Of a stretch of DNA of 42,162 nucleotides, positions 27,698-36,000 are shown piece after piece. Origin of the DNA: Marmoricola sp. (GTDB lineage: Bacteria; Actinomycetota; Actinomycetes; Propionibacteriales; Nocardioidaceae); the NCBI RefSeq assembly GCF_025965085.1, contig NZ_JAOPXP010000089.1, positions 1-42,162 on the forward strand. Reading direction: 5' to 3'. Position 1 is the stretch's first letter, and the number at the start of each line of letters is the position of its first letter. The notes below the pieces were generated by a model. The model had not been told where the DNA came from and ran no database searches. It worked only from the letters and a program-made list of their open reading frames with translations. The position numbers and the translations under genes were made by a program.

Positions 27698-28951
27698 TCA
27701 GTTGCCGCCTTCTTCGTCGGTGGATGAGGAGCGCGCTCCGGCGTGCGTCTCGACACCACTCGACCTCGTGGCCGAGACTGCTTCGCCGCTCACCGGGTCT
27801 CGAGACGGGTCTTGTCGACCCTTCTCGACCTCCTCGCTTCGCTGGGACATGAGAGAGGTGAACCGGTCGAAGAGGTACGCAGCGTCGTGCGGGCCGGCCG
27901 CTGCCTCCGGGTGGTACTGCACCGAGAAGCTCTTCAGCCGGCCCTCGTCGTCACGCAGCTCGAGGCCCTCGACGACGTCGTCGTTGAGGCAGACGTGGCT
28001 GACCGTGACCACGCCGTGGGGCGTCTCGGTGGCTCCCTCGAGCGGCGCGTCGACGGCGAACCCGTGGTTGTGCGCGGTGATCTCGACCTTGCCGGTGGTG
28101 CGGTCCATCACCGGCTGGTTGATGCCGCGGTGGCCGTACTTGAGCTTGTAGGTGCCGAAGCCCAGCGCCCGACCGAACAGCTGGTTGCCGAAGCAGATCC
28201 CGAAGTAGGGCAGGCCCGCGTCGAGGGCGCCCCGGAGCAGCTCGATCTGGTCGGTGGTGGCCGCCGGGTCCCCGGGCCCGTTGGAGAAGAACAAGCCGTC
28301 CGGTCGCACCGCCAGCACCTCGTCGAGCGTCGAGGTGGCCGGCAGCACGTGGACCTCGATACCGCGTTCGGCCATCATCCGCGGGGTGTTGGACTTGATG
28401 CCGAGGTCGACGGCAGCGACGGTGAACCGCTTCTCGCCGATCGCCGGGACGACGTACGCCTCCTGGGTGGAGACCTCGCCGGCCAGCTCGGACCCGGCCA
28501 TCTCGGCCGAGCCCCTGACCCGGGCCAGCAGCGCCTCGGCGTCAGCGGACTCGGAGGAGATCCCGACCCGCATCGCGCCGCGCTCGCGCAGATGGCGGGT
28601 CAGCGCTCGCGTGTCGACCCCGCTGATGCCGACCACGCCCTGCTCGCGGAGCTCGTCGTCGAGGGAGCGGCTCGAGCGCCAGCTGGAGGGGACCCGGGCG
28701 GGGTCGCGGACGACGTACCCGCTCACCCAGATGCGCCGCGACTCGACGTCCTCGTCGTTCATGCCGGTGTTGCCGATGTGCGGGCTGGTCATCACCACCA
28801 CCTGCCGGTGGTACGACGGGTCGGTGAGCGTCTCCTGGTAGCCGGTCATGCCGGTGGAGAACACCGCCTCGCCGAAGGTCTCGCCGGTCGCCCCGTAGGA
28901 CTCCCCGCGGAACACCCGCCCGTCCTCGAGGACGAGGATCGCCTCAGTCAT
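27698..28951 (-). CDS. carA: Carbamoyl-phosphate synthase small subunit, with 48-residue C-terminal extension
   Basis: CarA is the glutaminase that feeds ammonia to CarB. The 417-residue protein has the N-terminal CPSase domain ([27 protein letters not shown]) and the class I amidotransferase triad: [15 protein letters not shown] (Cys) and [11 protein letters not shown] (His, Glu). The family ends near LFDRFTSLM. Here another 48 or so polar residues ([14 protein letters not shown]...TDEEGGN) follow, encoded by an imperfect palindromic repeat region, so an element has extended the gene. The ATG at 28951 has AAGGAG upstream. Activity should not be affected. Confidence 0.97.
   Translation of the reverse strand: MTEAILVLEDGRVFRGESYGATGETFGEAVFSTGMTGYQETLTDPSYHRQVVVMTSPHIGNTGMNDEDVESRRIWVSGYVVRDPARVPSSWRSSRSLDDELREQGVVGISGVDTRALTRHLRERGAMRVGISSESADAEALLARVRGSAEMAGSELAGEVSTQEAYVVPAIGEKRFTVAAVDLGIKSNTPRMMAERGIEVHVLPATSTLDEVLAVRPDGLFFSNGPGDPAATTDQIELLRGALDAGLPYFGICFGNQLFGRALGFGTYKLKYGHRGINQPVMDRTTGKVEITAHNHGFAVDAPLEGATETPHGVVTVSHVCLNDDVVEGLELRDDEGRLKSFSVQYHPEAAAGPHDAAYLFDRFTSLMSQRSEEVEKGRQDPSRDPVSGEAVSATRSSGVETHAGARSSSTDEEGGN
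27747..27840. repeat. REP-like palindromic region in the 3' end of carA
   Basis: Three inverted structures follow each other. GTCTCG/CGAGAC (27747-27752, 27773-27778) has an inner CCAC/GTGG. The second is the 10-bp palindrome GTCTCGAGAC (27797-27806). The third is GGGTC-TTGTC-GACCC (27807-27821), followed by TCTCGACCTCCTCGCTTCGC. This composition (TCTCGA, GTCGAC, CTCCTCG) is what I remember of dispersed repeats in Nocardioides. It encodes the extra tail of CarA and could form hairpins in the mRNA just before carB. Confidence 0.6.
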
Positions 28952-28998
28952 GCATTGCTCCTTGGTGTCTGCAGGCTGTCTTCGAAGATGATGAGCAT

Positions 28999-30276
28999 TC
29001 AGGCCAGGCCTCCGTCGAGGACCGTCGGCACGCCGCGCAGTACCGTCGCGACGACGGCTCCGGTCAGCTTCCGCTCGTGCCAGGGGTTGTTGCGCGAGAG
29101 CGACGCCGAGGCGGCACGGTCGACCACCACGACTGCGGCTGGGTCGACGAGGGTGAGGTTGGCCGGCTGCCCCACGGCCAGCGTCCCGCCGTGGCCGTCG
29201 AGACCGGCGATGCGCGCGGGGTTCTGCGACATCACGCGGGCCACGTCGCTCCAGGTCATGGCGCCCGAGGTCACCATCACCTCGCTGACCACCGAGAGTG
29301 CGGTCTCCAGACCGAGCATCCCGAAGGCGGCGTCGACGAACGCGTGCTCCTTGTCGTGCCGAGCGTGCGGCGCGTGGTCGGTGGCGACCGCGTCGATCGT
29401 CCCGTCGGCCAGCGCGTCGCGCAGCGCGGCGACGTCCTCGTCGGGACGCAGCGGAGGGTTGACCTTGAAGACCGGGTCGTACCCCCTCAGCAGGTCGGCC
29501 GTCAGCAGCAGGTGGTGGGGCGTCACCTCGGCTGTGACGTCGATGCCCTGGCCTTTCGCCCAGCGCAGCACCTCGACCGACCCAGCGGTGGAGACGTGCG
29601 CGACGTGCAGCCGGCTGTTGGTGTGCCGCGCGAGCATCACGTCGCGCGCGACGATCGTCTCCTCGGCGATGCCGGGCCAGCCGGGGAGCCCGAGCCGGCC
29701 GGAGAGCTCACCCTCGTGGCAGCACGCGGTGGGGCCGGCGAGGTCGGGGTCCTGCGAGTGCTGGGAGATGACGCCGCCGAACGCCCGGACGTACTCCAGC
29801 GCGCGCCGCATCACCCGCGCGTCGTGCACGCACCTGCCGTCGTCGGAGAACACGCGCACCCTGGCCCGTGACCGTGCCATCAGGCCCAGCTCGGCGAGCT
29901 CCTGGCCGCCGAGCCCGTGGGTCACCGCGCCCACCGGCTGCACGTCGACGAGCCCGGCCAGCCGGCCGAGGTCGAGGACCCGCTCGGCGGCCTCCGCGGT
30001 GTCGGTGACGGGCGAGGTGTTGGCCATGGCGAGCACGGCCGTGAAGCCGCCGAGCGCAGCAGCCCTCGATCCGGTGAGCACCGTCTCCGCGTCCTCACGG
30101 CCGGGCTCCCGCAGGTGGGTGTGCAGGTCGACGAACCCGGGGAGCGCGACCAGGCCTTCGGCGTCGATGACCCGGGCGCCGGCAGGCGCCTCCCCGACGA
30201 GGACCCCGTTGTCGACGTACAGGTCCCGGGGCTCTCCCCCGAGGGGGGACGCACCCTTGATCACGAGCGCGGTCAC
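28999..30276 (-). CDS. pyrC: Dihydroorotase (class I)
   Basis: PyrC closes carbamoyl aspartate to dihydroorotate. The 425-residue amidohydrolase has the zinc motif [15 protein letters not shown], the later metal-binding [10 protein letters not shown]-type segment and [14 protein letters not shown] near the C-terminus. The start is the GTG at 30276 overlapping the pyrB stop (GTGA). Only 47 nt separate it from carA. In Streptomyces and M. tuberculosis, as I recall, a membrane protein gene sits in this gap; here it is absent. Confidence 0.97.
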   Translation of the reverse strand: MTALVIKGASPLGGEPRDLYVDNGVLVGEAPAGARVIDAEGLVALPGFVDLHTHLREPGREDAETVLTGSRAAALGGFTAVLAMANTSPVTDTAEAAERVLDLGRLAGLVDVQPVGAVTHGLGGQELAELGLMARSRARVRVFSDDGRCVHDARVMRRALEYVRAFGGVISQHSQDPDLAGPTACCHEGELSGRLGLPGWPGIAEETIVARDVMLARHTNSRLHVAHVSTAGSVEVLRWAKGQGIDVTAEVTPHHLLLTADLLRGYDPVFKVNPPLRPDEDVAALRDALADGTIDAVATDHAPHARHDKEHAFVDAAFGMLGLETALSVVSEVMVTSGAMTWSDVARVMSQNPARIAGLDGHGGTLAVGQPANLTLVDPAAVVVVDRAASASLSRNNPWHERKLTGAVVATVLRGVPTVLDGGLA

Positions 30277-31208
30277 TGGGCGCTCCCTTCGCCGGCGAGC
30301 AGGTGGTAGAGCACGGACATCCGGATCGCGACCCCGGCGGAGACCTGGTCGAGCACCGCGGACTGCGCGGCGTCGGCCGCGTCCGCGGCGATCTCGAGGC
30401 CGCGGTTCATCGGTCCCGGATGGCAGATGGGCGCGTCGGGCTTGAGCACCGCGAGGCGGTCACGGGTCAGTCCGTAGCCGACGGTGTACTCCCGTGCGCT
30501 CGGGAAGAACGCGCCGCTCATCCGCTCGCGCTGGACGCGGAGCATCATCACGGCGTCGGCGTCGGGCAGCACCTCGTCGAGGTCGTACGACGTCTCGAAC
30601 CCGGCGTCCTTCGACCAGGCGGTCACTCCCGCCGGCATCAGCGTCGGCGGGGCCACCACGGTCACGTGCGCCCCGAGCTTGGTGAGCAGCAGGACGTTGC
30701 TGCGGAAGACCCGGCTGTGCGTCACGTCGCCCACGATCGCGATGTGCCGGTCCTCCAGGGAGCCCATCCGGCGCTGCAGCGTGTAGGCGTCCAGCAGCGC
30801 CTGCGTGGGATGCTCGTGCGTCCCGTCACCGGCGTTGATCACCACGGCGTCGGTCCACTGGCTGACCTGCTGCGCGGCGCCGCTGGCCGCGTGCCGGATC
30901 ACCAGCCCGTCGACCCCCATCGCCGCGACCGTGAGCACCGTGTCGCGCAGGCTCTCGCCCTTGCTGACGCTGGACCCCTTGGCGGAGACGTTGATGACGT
31001 CGGCGGAGAGCCACTTGCCGGCGATCTCGAAGGACGAGCGAGTGCGCGTGGAGTCCTCGAAGAACAGGTTGACCACGGTGCGGCCGCGCAGGGCGGGCAG
31101 CTTCTTGACCGACCGCCTCTGCACGTCGTGCATCTCAGCGGCCGTGTCGAACAGGGTCGCGACGTCGGCCAGGTCCAGGTCGTCGATGGAGAGCAGGTGC
31201 TTGTTCAT
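30273..31208 (-). CDS. pyrB: Aspartate carbamoyltransferase, catalytic chain
   Basis: PyrB joins carbamoyl phosphate to aspartate, the committed step. The 311-residue protein has the carbamoyl-phosphate motif [26 protein letters not shown], and the aspartate-binding [10 protein letters not shown] with [12 protein letters not shown]. No regulatory chain (pyrI) is present, as expected for this group. The ATG at 31208 overlaps the pyrR stop (ATGA). Confidence 0.98.
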   Translation of the reverse strand: MNKHLLSIDDLDLADVATLFDTAAEMHDVQRRSVKKLPALRGRTVVNLFFEDSTRTRSSFEIAGKWLSADVINVSAKGSSVSKGESLRDTVLTVAAMGVDGLVIRHAASGAAQQVSQWTDAVVINAGDGTHEHPTQALLDAYTLQRRMGSLEDRHIAIVGDVTHSRVFRSNVLLLTKLGAHVTVVAPPTLMPAGVTAWSKDAGFETSYDLDEVLPDADAVMMLRVQRERMSGAFFPSAREYTVGYGLTRDRLAVLKPDAPICHPGPMNRGLEIAADAADAAQSAVLDQVSAGVAIRMSVLYHLLAGEGSAQ

Positions 31209-31837
31209 GCCGGCCTCCCCTCGCCGGCGGCGGTCGGAGCTATGCGCACCTCGTCGTACCCGTCGGACTCCTCGAGCCGCACCATCACGCGCTCGGTGCG
31301 GGCACTCGGCAGGTTCTTGCCGACGTGGTCGGCGCGGATCGGGAGCTCGCGGTGCCCCCGGTCGACGAGTACGGCGAGCCGCACCGTCGCGGGCCGGCCG
31401 AGGTCGTTCATCGCGTCGAGGGCGGCGCGCACGGTGCGCCCGGAGAAGAGCACGTCGTCGACCAGGACGACGACCTTCCCGTCGACCCCACCGGGCGGCA
31501 TCACCGTGTGGTGCGGTCCGCGGGTGGGGTGCTTGCGCAGGTCGTCGCGGTACATCGTGATGTCGAGGGTCCCCAGCGGCACCTGGCCACCCTCCACCTT
31601 CGCGATCCGGTCGGCGATGCGGCTGGCGAGGTGGACGCCACGCGTCGGGATGCCGAGCAGGACGAGGTCCTCGAGGCCCTTGTTGCGCTCGAGGATCTCG
31701 TGGGAGATCCGAGTCAGTGCCCGGGAGATGTCACGGGCGTCGAGAACTGTGCGTCCCTCGAGGGCTCCCCCCCGGAAGGACCCGTCGGGCGACTCTTCAG
31801 GGGTGGTCGGGACAGATGCGGACTGGGCAGAAGCCAC
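31205..31837 (-). CDS. pyrR: PyrR bifunctional regulator / uracil phosphoribosyltransferase
   Basis: PyrR binds UMP or UTP and the pyr mRNA, and can also make UMP from uracil. The 210-residue protein has the PRPP loop [36 protein letters not shown] and a C-terminal [19 protein letters not shown]. An N-terminal extension of about 25 residues precedes the family's [12 protein letters not shown]. The start is a GTG at 31837 with a strong AGAAGGAGG upstream. A PyrR-binding motif lies just before this ribosome binding site, so the operon is probably controlled at translation by its own product. Confidence 0.97.
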   Translation of the reverse strand: MASAQSASVPTTPEESPDGSFRGGALEGRTVLDARDISRALTRISHEILERNKGLEDLVLLGIPTRGVHLASRIADRIAKVEGGQVPLGTLDITMYRDDLRKHPTRGPHHTVMPPGGVDGKVVVLVDDVLFSGRTVRAALDAMNDLGRPATVRLAVLVDRGHRELPIRADHVGKNLPSARTERVMVRLEESDGYDEVRIAPTAAGEGRPA

Positions 31838-31856
31838 CAGCGCCGGACCTCCTTCT

Positions 31857-31875
31857 CCGCCTCACAGGACGGCTC
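31857..31875 (-). promoter_or_regulatory. PyrR-binding loop in the pyrR leader
   Basis: The RNA reads CCGUCCUGUGAGGCGG. UCCUGUGAGGC matches the PyrR consensus UCCNGNGAGGY described for Bacillus, and CCG/CGG forms a base stem. The AGAAGGAGG follows within a few nucleotides, so binding would cover or sequester the ribosome binding site. A similar arrangement is known to work at translation in mycobacteria. No terminator hairpin is visible here. Confidence 0.75.
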
Positions 31876-31899
31876 GTTAAAGGATGTCGATCGCTGCCG

Positions 31900-31905
31900 A
31901 CCCTA
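31900..31905 (-). promoter_or_regulatory. -10 box TAGGGT (extended TGC) for the pyr operon
   Basis: The minus strand reads TGCTAGGGT. A start about 7 nt downstream gives a leader of about 55 nt holding the PyrR site and the Shine-Dalgarno. No good -35 match is present 17 nt upstream. The rest of the 204-nt spacer to the cupin gene shows nothing else I can name. Confidence 0.45.
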
Positions 31906-32041
31906 GCAGCCGGTCCTCCCACCCGAGCACCCGAGGCGACCCCCGTCCACCGACCGGGCACTTGTGTCCCGCCGTACGACGCCGACCGGGCACCCCTGGT
32001 TGGCCACATCGACTGCGAGTGCCGACCGGCGGCCCTGGGGG

Positions 32042-32536
32042 CTACTCCGGCAGCGGCGGACCCACCACCTGGAGTCCGTACCGGGGACCGACCTCGTTCC
32101 ACCGCCCGATCTCCTCCTCCATCGAGCGGCCCTCGCCGTCGCCGGGGAGGTGCATGCCCGCGGCCGGCACGCCGACCTCGTCGTACAGGCCCATCAGACC
32201 GCCCGGCGTGGTGAGGGCGAGGAATCGGGCCGGCGCATCACCACGGATCCGGAAGGCGTGCGGCAGACCGAGCGGGAGGAAGAGGAACGCGCCGCCGTAG
32301 AGCTCGTAGGTCGTCTCCCCCGCGCGGTACTCGATCTCGCCCTCCAGCACGAACAGCGCTTCGGCCTCGTTGGTGTGCCGGTGCAGCGGGGTGGCGATCC
32401 CCGGCGGTTGGGTCACGAGCGACATCGCGAGGCTGCCGCCTGTCTGGTCCGCGCTCACCAGGTGCTCGAACAGCGAACCCATGGCCCACGTCCCCGGCCC
32501 CTCGCCTGCTCGGTGTACGACGACGTCCTCGCTCAT
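32042..32536 (-). CDS. Cupin-domain protein
   Basis: The 164-residue protein has a single cupin barrel: motif 1 PLHRHTNEAEALFVLEGEIEYRAG with two metal histidines and a glutamate, and motif 2 FLFLPLGLPHAFRIRG with the last histidine. Such proteins are small dioxygenases, isomerases or binding proteins; the substrate is unknown. The ORF-track start at 32611 would run through the operator, and the ATG at 32536 (MSEDVVVHRAG) with GGGAG upstream is better. It is divergent to the TetR gene across a palindromic site, so TetR probably controls it. Confidence 0.85.
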   Translation of the reverse strand: MSEDVVVHRAGEGPGTWAMGSLFEHLVSADQTGGSLAMSLVTQPPGIATPLHRHTNEAEALFVLEGEIEYRAGETTYELYGGAFLFLPLGLPHAFRIRGDAPARFLALTTPGGLMGLYDEVGVPAAGMHLPGDGEGRSMEEEIGRWNEVGPRYGLQVVGPPLPE

Positions 32537-32554
32537 GCCGACTCCCACAAATGA

Positions 32555-32571
32555 TCCGAATTGACTTCGGA
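32555..32571. promoter_or_regulatory. TetR-type operator palindrome TCCGAA-ttgac-TTCGGA
   Basis: Perfect 6-bp arms around a 5-nt spacer lie in the 58-bp gap between the divergent cupin and tetR genes. TTGACT inside it (32561-32566) resembles a -35 box, though only 15 nt separate it from the -10. Its size and place are those of an operator bound by a TetR dimer, blocking both promoters. Confidence 0.7.
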
Positions 32572-32581
32572 CGAATACTGC

Positions 32582-32587
32582 TAGCGT
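32582..32587 (+). promoter_or_regulatory. -10 box TAGCGT, leaderless start for tetR
   Basis: TAGCGT ends 7 nt before the GTG at 32595, so transcription would begin at the start codon. The palindromic operator ends 10 nt upstream of this box. Confidence 0.5.
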
Positions 32588-32594
32588 AGGACTC

Positions 32595-33335
32595 GTGCCC
32601 GACCCCGTCAACGGTCCCCGTCGTTACCGCTCACCCCGACGCGAGGAGCAGGCCGCCGCCACCCGCCGCGCGATCCTGCGGGCTGCTCGCGACATGTTCG
32701 TCGAGCAGGGCTACCCGGACACCACCGTCGCCGCGGTCGCGCGACGGGCGGGGGTCTCGGTCGACACGCTCTACGCCAGCGTCGGGCGCAAGCCGCAGCT
32801 GCTGCTCGCCGTGCACGACATGGTGCTCGGCAGCGCGGACGAGCCCGTTGCCGCGGAGCAGCGCGACTACGTGCAGGCGATCCGGTCGGCGCCGGACGCG
32901 AGCTCCAAGATCGCGACGTACGCCGCAGCACTGGGCCGCCTGCTCCCGACCACCGTCCCGCTCGCGGAGTCGCTCCGTGTGGCCGCCCAGTCCGATCCCG
33001 AGTGCCGTGCGGTCTGGGACGGCCTGAACGCGCGCCGGGCCGCCAACATGCTGCTGTTCGCCCGCGACCTCCGCACGACCGGCGAGCTCCGGGAGGACCT
33101 CACCGACGAGGACGTCGCCCACCTCGTCTGGACGATGAACAGTCCCGAGTTCTACCTGCTCGCCACAGCCGGAGGCCGCACCCCCGAGCAGTACGCCGCC
33201 ACCGTGGCCGACGTCTGGACGCGGGGCCTGCTGGCCCGAACCGTCCCGTCTCCTAGGGTGACCGCATGTCCACCAGCGCCTCCCCCACCGGCACCCAGCA
33301 CAGCACCGACGACCCCCGCAACGCGGAGATCCTGA
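32595..33335 (+). CDS. TetR-family transcriptional regulator
   Basis: The 246-residue protein has the TetR DNA-binding domain: AAATRRAILRAARDMFVEQGYPDTTVAAVARRAGVSVDTLYASVG, with the helix-turn-helix at about residues 44-63. A ligand-binding helical domain follows. The last 25 or so residues (CPPAPPPPAPSTAPTTPATRRS) are low-complexity and overlap the first 70 nt of the aminotransferase gene in another frame. The natural domain probably ends near RGLLARTVPSP. The start is a GTG. It likely represses itself and the divergent cupin gene through the palindrome; the ligand is unknown. Confidence 0.88.
   Translation: MPDPVNGPRRYRSPRREEQAAATRRAILRAARDMFVEQGYPDTTVAAVARRAGVSVDTLYASVGRKPQLLLAVHDMVLGSADEPVAAEQRDYVQAIRSAPDASSKIATYAAALGRLLPTTVPLAESLRVAAQSDPECRAVWDGLNARRAANMLLFARDLRTTGELREDLTDEDVAHLVWTMNSPEFYLLATAGGRTPEQYAATVADVWTRGLLARTVPSPRVTACPPAPPPPAPSTAPTTPATRRS
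33254..33259 (+). promoter_or_regulatory. -10 box TAGGGT inside tetR, leaderless start for the aminotransferase
   Basis: TAGGGT is followed by 6 nt and then the ATG at 33266. The box lies within the 3' end of tetR. It implies that the aminotransferase is transcribed without a leader and independently of the TetR promoter. No ribosome binding site is present. Confidence 0.5.
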
Positions 33336-34210
33336 TCTGGGTGAACGGCGAGCTGCTGCCTCGGGACCGCGCGGTCGTCTCGGTCTTCGACTCCGGTTTC
33401 GTCCTGGGAGACGGTGTGTGGGAGGGCCTGCGGGTCTCCGCCGGGCATCCGGCCTTCCTCGACCAGCACCTCGACCGGCTCGAGGAAGGTGCCCGCGCGA
33501 TCATGCTCGACCTCGGGCTGGGCCGCGAGGAGCTGACCGAGGCGATCTACGCGACGTTGCGCGCCAACGAGATGACGGACGGCGTGCACGTCCGCCTGAT
33601 GGTGACCCGGGGGGTGAAGTCGACGCCGTACCAGGACCCCCGGATGACGATCGGGCCCGCCACCGTCGTGATCATCGCCGAGCACAAGGAGCCGCTCCCC
33701 GCGACCGTCACCGAGGGGATCACGCTGTTCACCACGCACGTGCGCCGCGCCACCCCGGACACGCTCGACCCGAAGCTGAACGCGCACAGCAAGCTGAACG
33801 ACATCCAGGCGTGCATCCAGGCCTACACCGCCGGCGCCGACGAAGCCCTGATGCTCGACCCCCACGGGTTCGTGGCGACCTGCAACAGCACCCACTTCTT
33901 CATCGTCACCCGCGGCGGGGAGGTGTGGACCTCCGACGGCCGGTTCTGCCTCGCCGGGATCACCCGGGCCAACGTCCTCGAGGTCTGCCGGGCCAACGAC
34001 CTGCCCGCGCGCGAGACGACCTTCAGCCTCACCGACGTCTACAACGCGACCGAGGCGTTCGTGACCGGGACCTACGCCGGCGTCGTCCCTGTGCGCATGG
34101 TCGACGGCCGCACCATCGGCAGCGGCGGTCGCGGACCGGTCGTGCAGCGCCTGCAGGAGCTCTACCAGGACCACGTCGCCCACGACGTCGCCGGCCGGTC
34201 CCACCCATGA
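33266..34210 (+). CDS. Class IV PLP aminotransferase (BCAT/D-amino acid transaminase-like)
   Basis: The 314-residue protein has the fold-type IV pattern: ILIWVNGELLPRDRAVVSVFDSGFVLGDGVWEGLR at the start, the active-site lysine probably in LNAHSKLNDIQACIQA, and the phosphate site near FSLTDVYNATEAFVTGTYAGVVPV. Branched-chain aminotransferases, D-amino acid transaminases and aminodeoxychorismate lyases share this fold, so the substrate is open. Its ATGA overlaps the P-loop gene, which implies a functional pair. I recall plant proteins in which a similar P-loop domain is fused to a BCAT-like domain. Confidence 0.82.
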   Translation: MSTSASPTGTQHSTDDPRNAEILIWVNGELLPRDRAVVSVFDSGFVLGDGVWEGLRVSAGHPAFLDQHLDRLEEGARAIMLDLGLGREELTEAIYATLRANEMTDGVHVRLMVTRGVKSTPYQDPRMTIGPATVVIIAEHKEPLPATVTEGITLFTTHVRRATPDTLDPKLNAHSKLNDIQACIQAYTAGADEALMLDPHGFVATCNSTHFFIVTRGGEVWTSDGRFCLAGITRANVLEVCRANDLPARETTFSLTDVYNATEAFVTGTYAGVVPVRMVDGRTIGSGGRGPVVQRLQELYQDHVAHDVAGRSHP

Positions 34211-34917
34211 CCGTGCGCGTGGCCATGTGGTCGGGCCCCCGCAACATTTCCACCGCGATGATGCGGTCCTGGGAGAACCGGCCCGACACCGTCGTCGTCG
34301 ACGAGCCGTTCTACGCCGCCTACCTCGCCCGCACCGGGCTCGACCACCCCGGCCGCGACGAGGTGATCGCCTCCCAGCCGACCGATCTCGACGAGGCCGT
34401 CCGGCAGCTGGTCAGTGACGAGTCCGCGCCGGTCCACTACACCAAGCACATGACCCACCACCTCGCTCCCGGCATGGACCTCGGCTGGGTGGGGCAGTTC
34501 CACAACGTGCTCCTGATCCGGGACCCGGCCGAGGTGGTGGCCTCCTACGTCCGCTCCCGCGAGGCCTGCGAACCCGACGACATCGGCCTGCTCCAGCAGG
34601 TGCCACTCCTCGACGTGCTCCCGGCCGGCTCGCCGGTCATCGACGCCGGCGACTTCCTGCGCGACCCCGAGTCACACCTGCGCTGGCTGTGCGACTGGCT
34701 GTCGATCCCGTTCACCGGGAGGATGCTCAGCTGGCCCGCCGGGATCCGGGACTCCGACGGCGTCTGGGCTCCGCACTGGTACGACGCCGTCGCCCGCTCC
34801 ACCGGCTTCGAGCCGTGGCGTCCACGAGACGTCGAGCTGAACCCGCACGACGCCGCGGTGGCAGAGACCTGCCGGCCGGCGTACGAGGAGCTGCACGAGA
34901 GGCGACTCGTGCTCTAG
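34207..34917 (+). CDS. P-loop sulfotransferase-like protein
   Basis: The 236-residue protein begins MTVRVAMWSGPRNISTAMM, the sulfotransferase-type P-loop (SGPRNIST) for a nucleotide such as PAPS. IRDPAEVVASYVRSRE follows, like the second 3'-phosphate-binding motif, and the C-terminal half carries WRPRDVELNPHDAAV. Whether it transfers sulfate is not shown. The start overlaps the aminotransferase stop (ATGA); the longer ORF-track version reads that gene in another frame. The TAG stop is part of the IS target duplication (TCTAGG), so the gene end is unaltered by the insertion. Confidence 0.75.
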   Translation: MTVRVAMWSGPRNISTAMMRSWENRPDTVVVDEPFYAAYLARTGLDHPGRDEVIASQPTDLDEAVRQLVSDESAPVHYTKHMTHHLAPGMDLGWVGQFHNVLLIRDPAEVVASYVRSREACEPDDIGLLQQVPLLDVLPAGSPVIDAGDFLRDPESHLRWLCDWLSIPFTGRMLSWPAGIRDSDGVWAPHWYDAVARSTGFEPWRPRDVELNPHDAAVAETCRPAYEELHERRLVL

Positions 34918-34918
34918 G
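34913..34918. repeat. Target site duplication TCTAGG (left)
   Basis: This is identical to 35995-36000 and directly abuts the left IS end. It matches NCTAGN, the target consensus described for IS481 in Bordetella. It contains the stop codon of the P-loop gene. Confidence 0.85.
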
Positions 34919-35994
34919 TGTACTCGGCAGGGACGTTGGTGACGTTTCGGGTCTTGTGAAGAGGGAGAACCTCCCGGCATAGTGGAGATGTCTAGGTCTT
35001 CACCAACCAGGAGGTCCTCGTGGCCCACGCTAACGCTCGCTTGAATCTGCATGGTCGTCGTTTGCTCGTCTCGCGCGTGATCGGTGACGGTCGACCGGTC
35101 GCCCACGTCGCCAAGGAACTCGGTGTCTCTCGCCAGTGCGCGCACCGGTGGGTCGCTCGTTTCCGTCTCGAAGGTGATGCCGGCCTGGCCGACCGGTCAT
35201 CACGACCGCGACGGTGCCCGCGGCGAACCCCGATCGAGATCGAGCGCCAAGTGCTCGAGCTGCGCCGCAGCCAACGCCGCGGCCAAGACTGGATCGGGCC
35301 CGAACTGGGGATCGCGGCCCGCACGGTCTCCACGATCCTGCGCCGCCACCGGGTGCCCTACCTGCGCGATTGCGACCCACTGACCGGGCAGCTGATCCGG
35401 GCCTCGAAGACCACCGCGGTCCGCTACGAACGCGACACCCCCGGCGACCTGGCGCACATGGACGTCAAGAAGTTGGGTCGCATCCCTGACGGTGGCGGTT
35501 GGCGGGCCCACGGCCGCAGCGAGGAAGTCCGCGGGCGAGGCGTCGGGTTCGACTACGTCCACTCACTGGTCGACGACCACTCCCGCCTCGCCTACTCCGA
35601 GATCCTGCCCGACGAGAAGGGCCCGACCTGTGCCGGGTTCCTGCTCCGGGCGGCCAGCTACTTCGCCGAGCACGGCATCACCACGATCCGTCAGGTGATG
35701 ACCGACAACCACCTCAGCTACCGCCGCTCCCACGACGTCCGCGACGCCATCACGACCCTGGCCGCCGAACACATCTTCATCCGCGCGCACTGCCCATGGC
35801 AGAACGGCAAGGTCGAGCGCCTCAACCGCACCCTGCAGGTCGAGTGGGCCTACCGGCAGATCTTCCTCAGCAACGCAGCCCGCACCGCGGCACTTGCACC
35901 CTGGCTGGAGCACTACAACACTCAACGACGCCACTCAGCCCTCGGAGGACTGCCCCCGATCAGCCGACTGTCATGAACGTGTCAGCCGAGTACA
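34919..35994 (+). mobile_element. IS481-family insertion sequence (1076 bp)
   Basis: The ends form inverted repeats starting TGTACTCGGC: the left reads TGTACTCGGCAGGGACGTTG and the right (complement) TGTACTCGGCTGACACGTTC. I count 20 of the first 25 bases matching. Both sides have the 6-bp direct repeat TCTAGG. The element holds one transposase ORF covering most of its length. Intact ends, target duplication and an uninterrupted ORF suggest a recent insertion. Confidence 0.9.
35020..35976 (+). CDS. IS481-family transposase
   Basis: The 318-residue protein has an N-terminal helix-turn-helix (VAHVAKELGVSRQCAHRWVARF) and an rve integrase core. The DDE residues are in LAHMDVKKL, VMTDNHLSYR and WQNGKVERLNRTLQVEW (Asp, Asp, Glu). 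HYNTQRRHSALGG near the end is typical. The start is a GTG at 35020 with AGGAGG 5 nt upstream. No frameshift or stop is seen, so it is probably active. Confidence 0.95.
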   Translation: MAHANARLNLHGRRLLVSRVIGDGRPVAHVAKELGVSRQCAHRWVARFRLEGDAGLADRSSRPRRCPRRTPIEIERQVLELRRSQRRGQDWIGPELGIAARTVSTILRRHRVPYLRDCDPLTGQLIRASKTTAVRYERDTPGDLAHMDVKKLGRIPDGGGWRAHGRSEEVRGRGVGFDYVHSLVDDHSRLAYSEILPDEKGPTCAGFLLRAASYFAEHGITTIRQVMTDNHLSYRRSHDVRDAITTLAAEHIFIRAHCPWQNGKVERLNRTLQVEWAYRQIFLSNAARTAALAPWLEHYNTQRRHSALGGLPPISRLS

Positions 35995-36000
35995 TCTAGG
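35995..36000. repeat. Target site duplication TCTAGG (right)
   Basis: This copy of TCTAGG supplies the stop codon (TAG on the minus strand, 35998-35996) of the oxidoreductase gene. See the left copy at 34913-34918. Confidence 0.85.

Noticed and set aside
27743-30445. 900-residue plus-strand ORF
   Set aside because: Antisense shadow of carA and pyrC.
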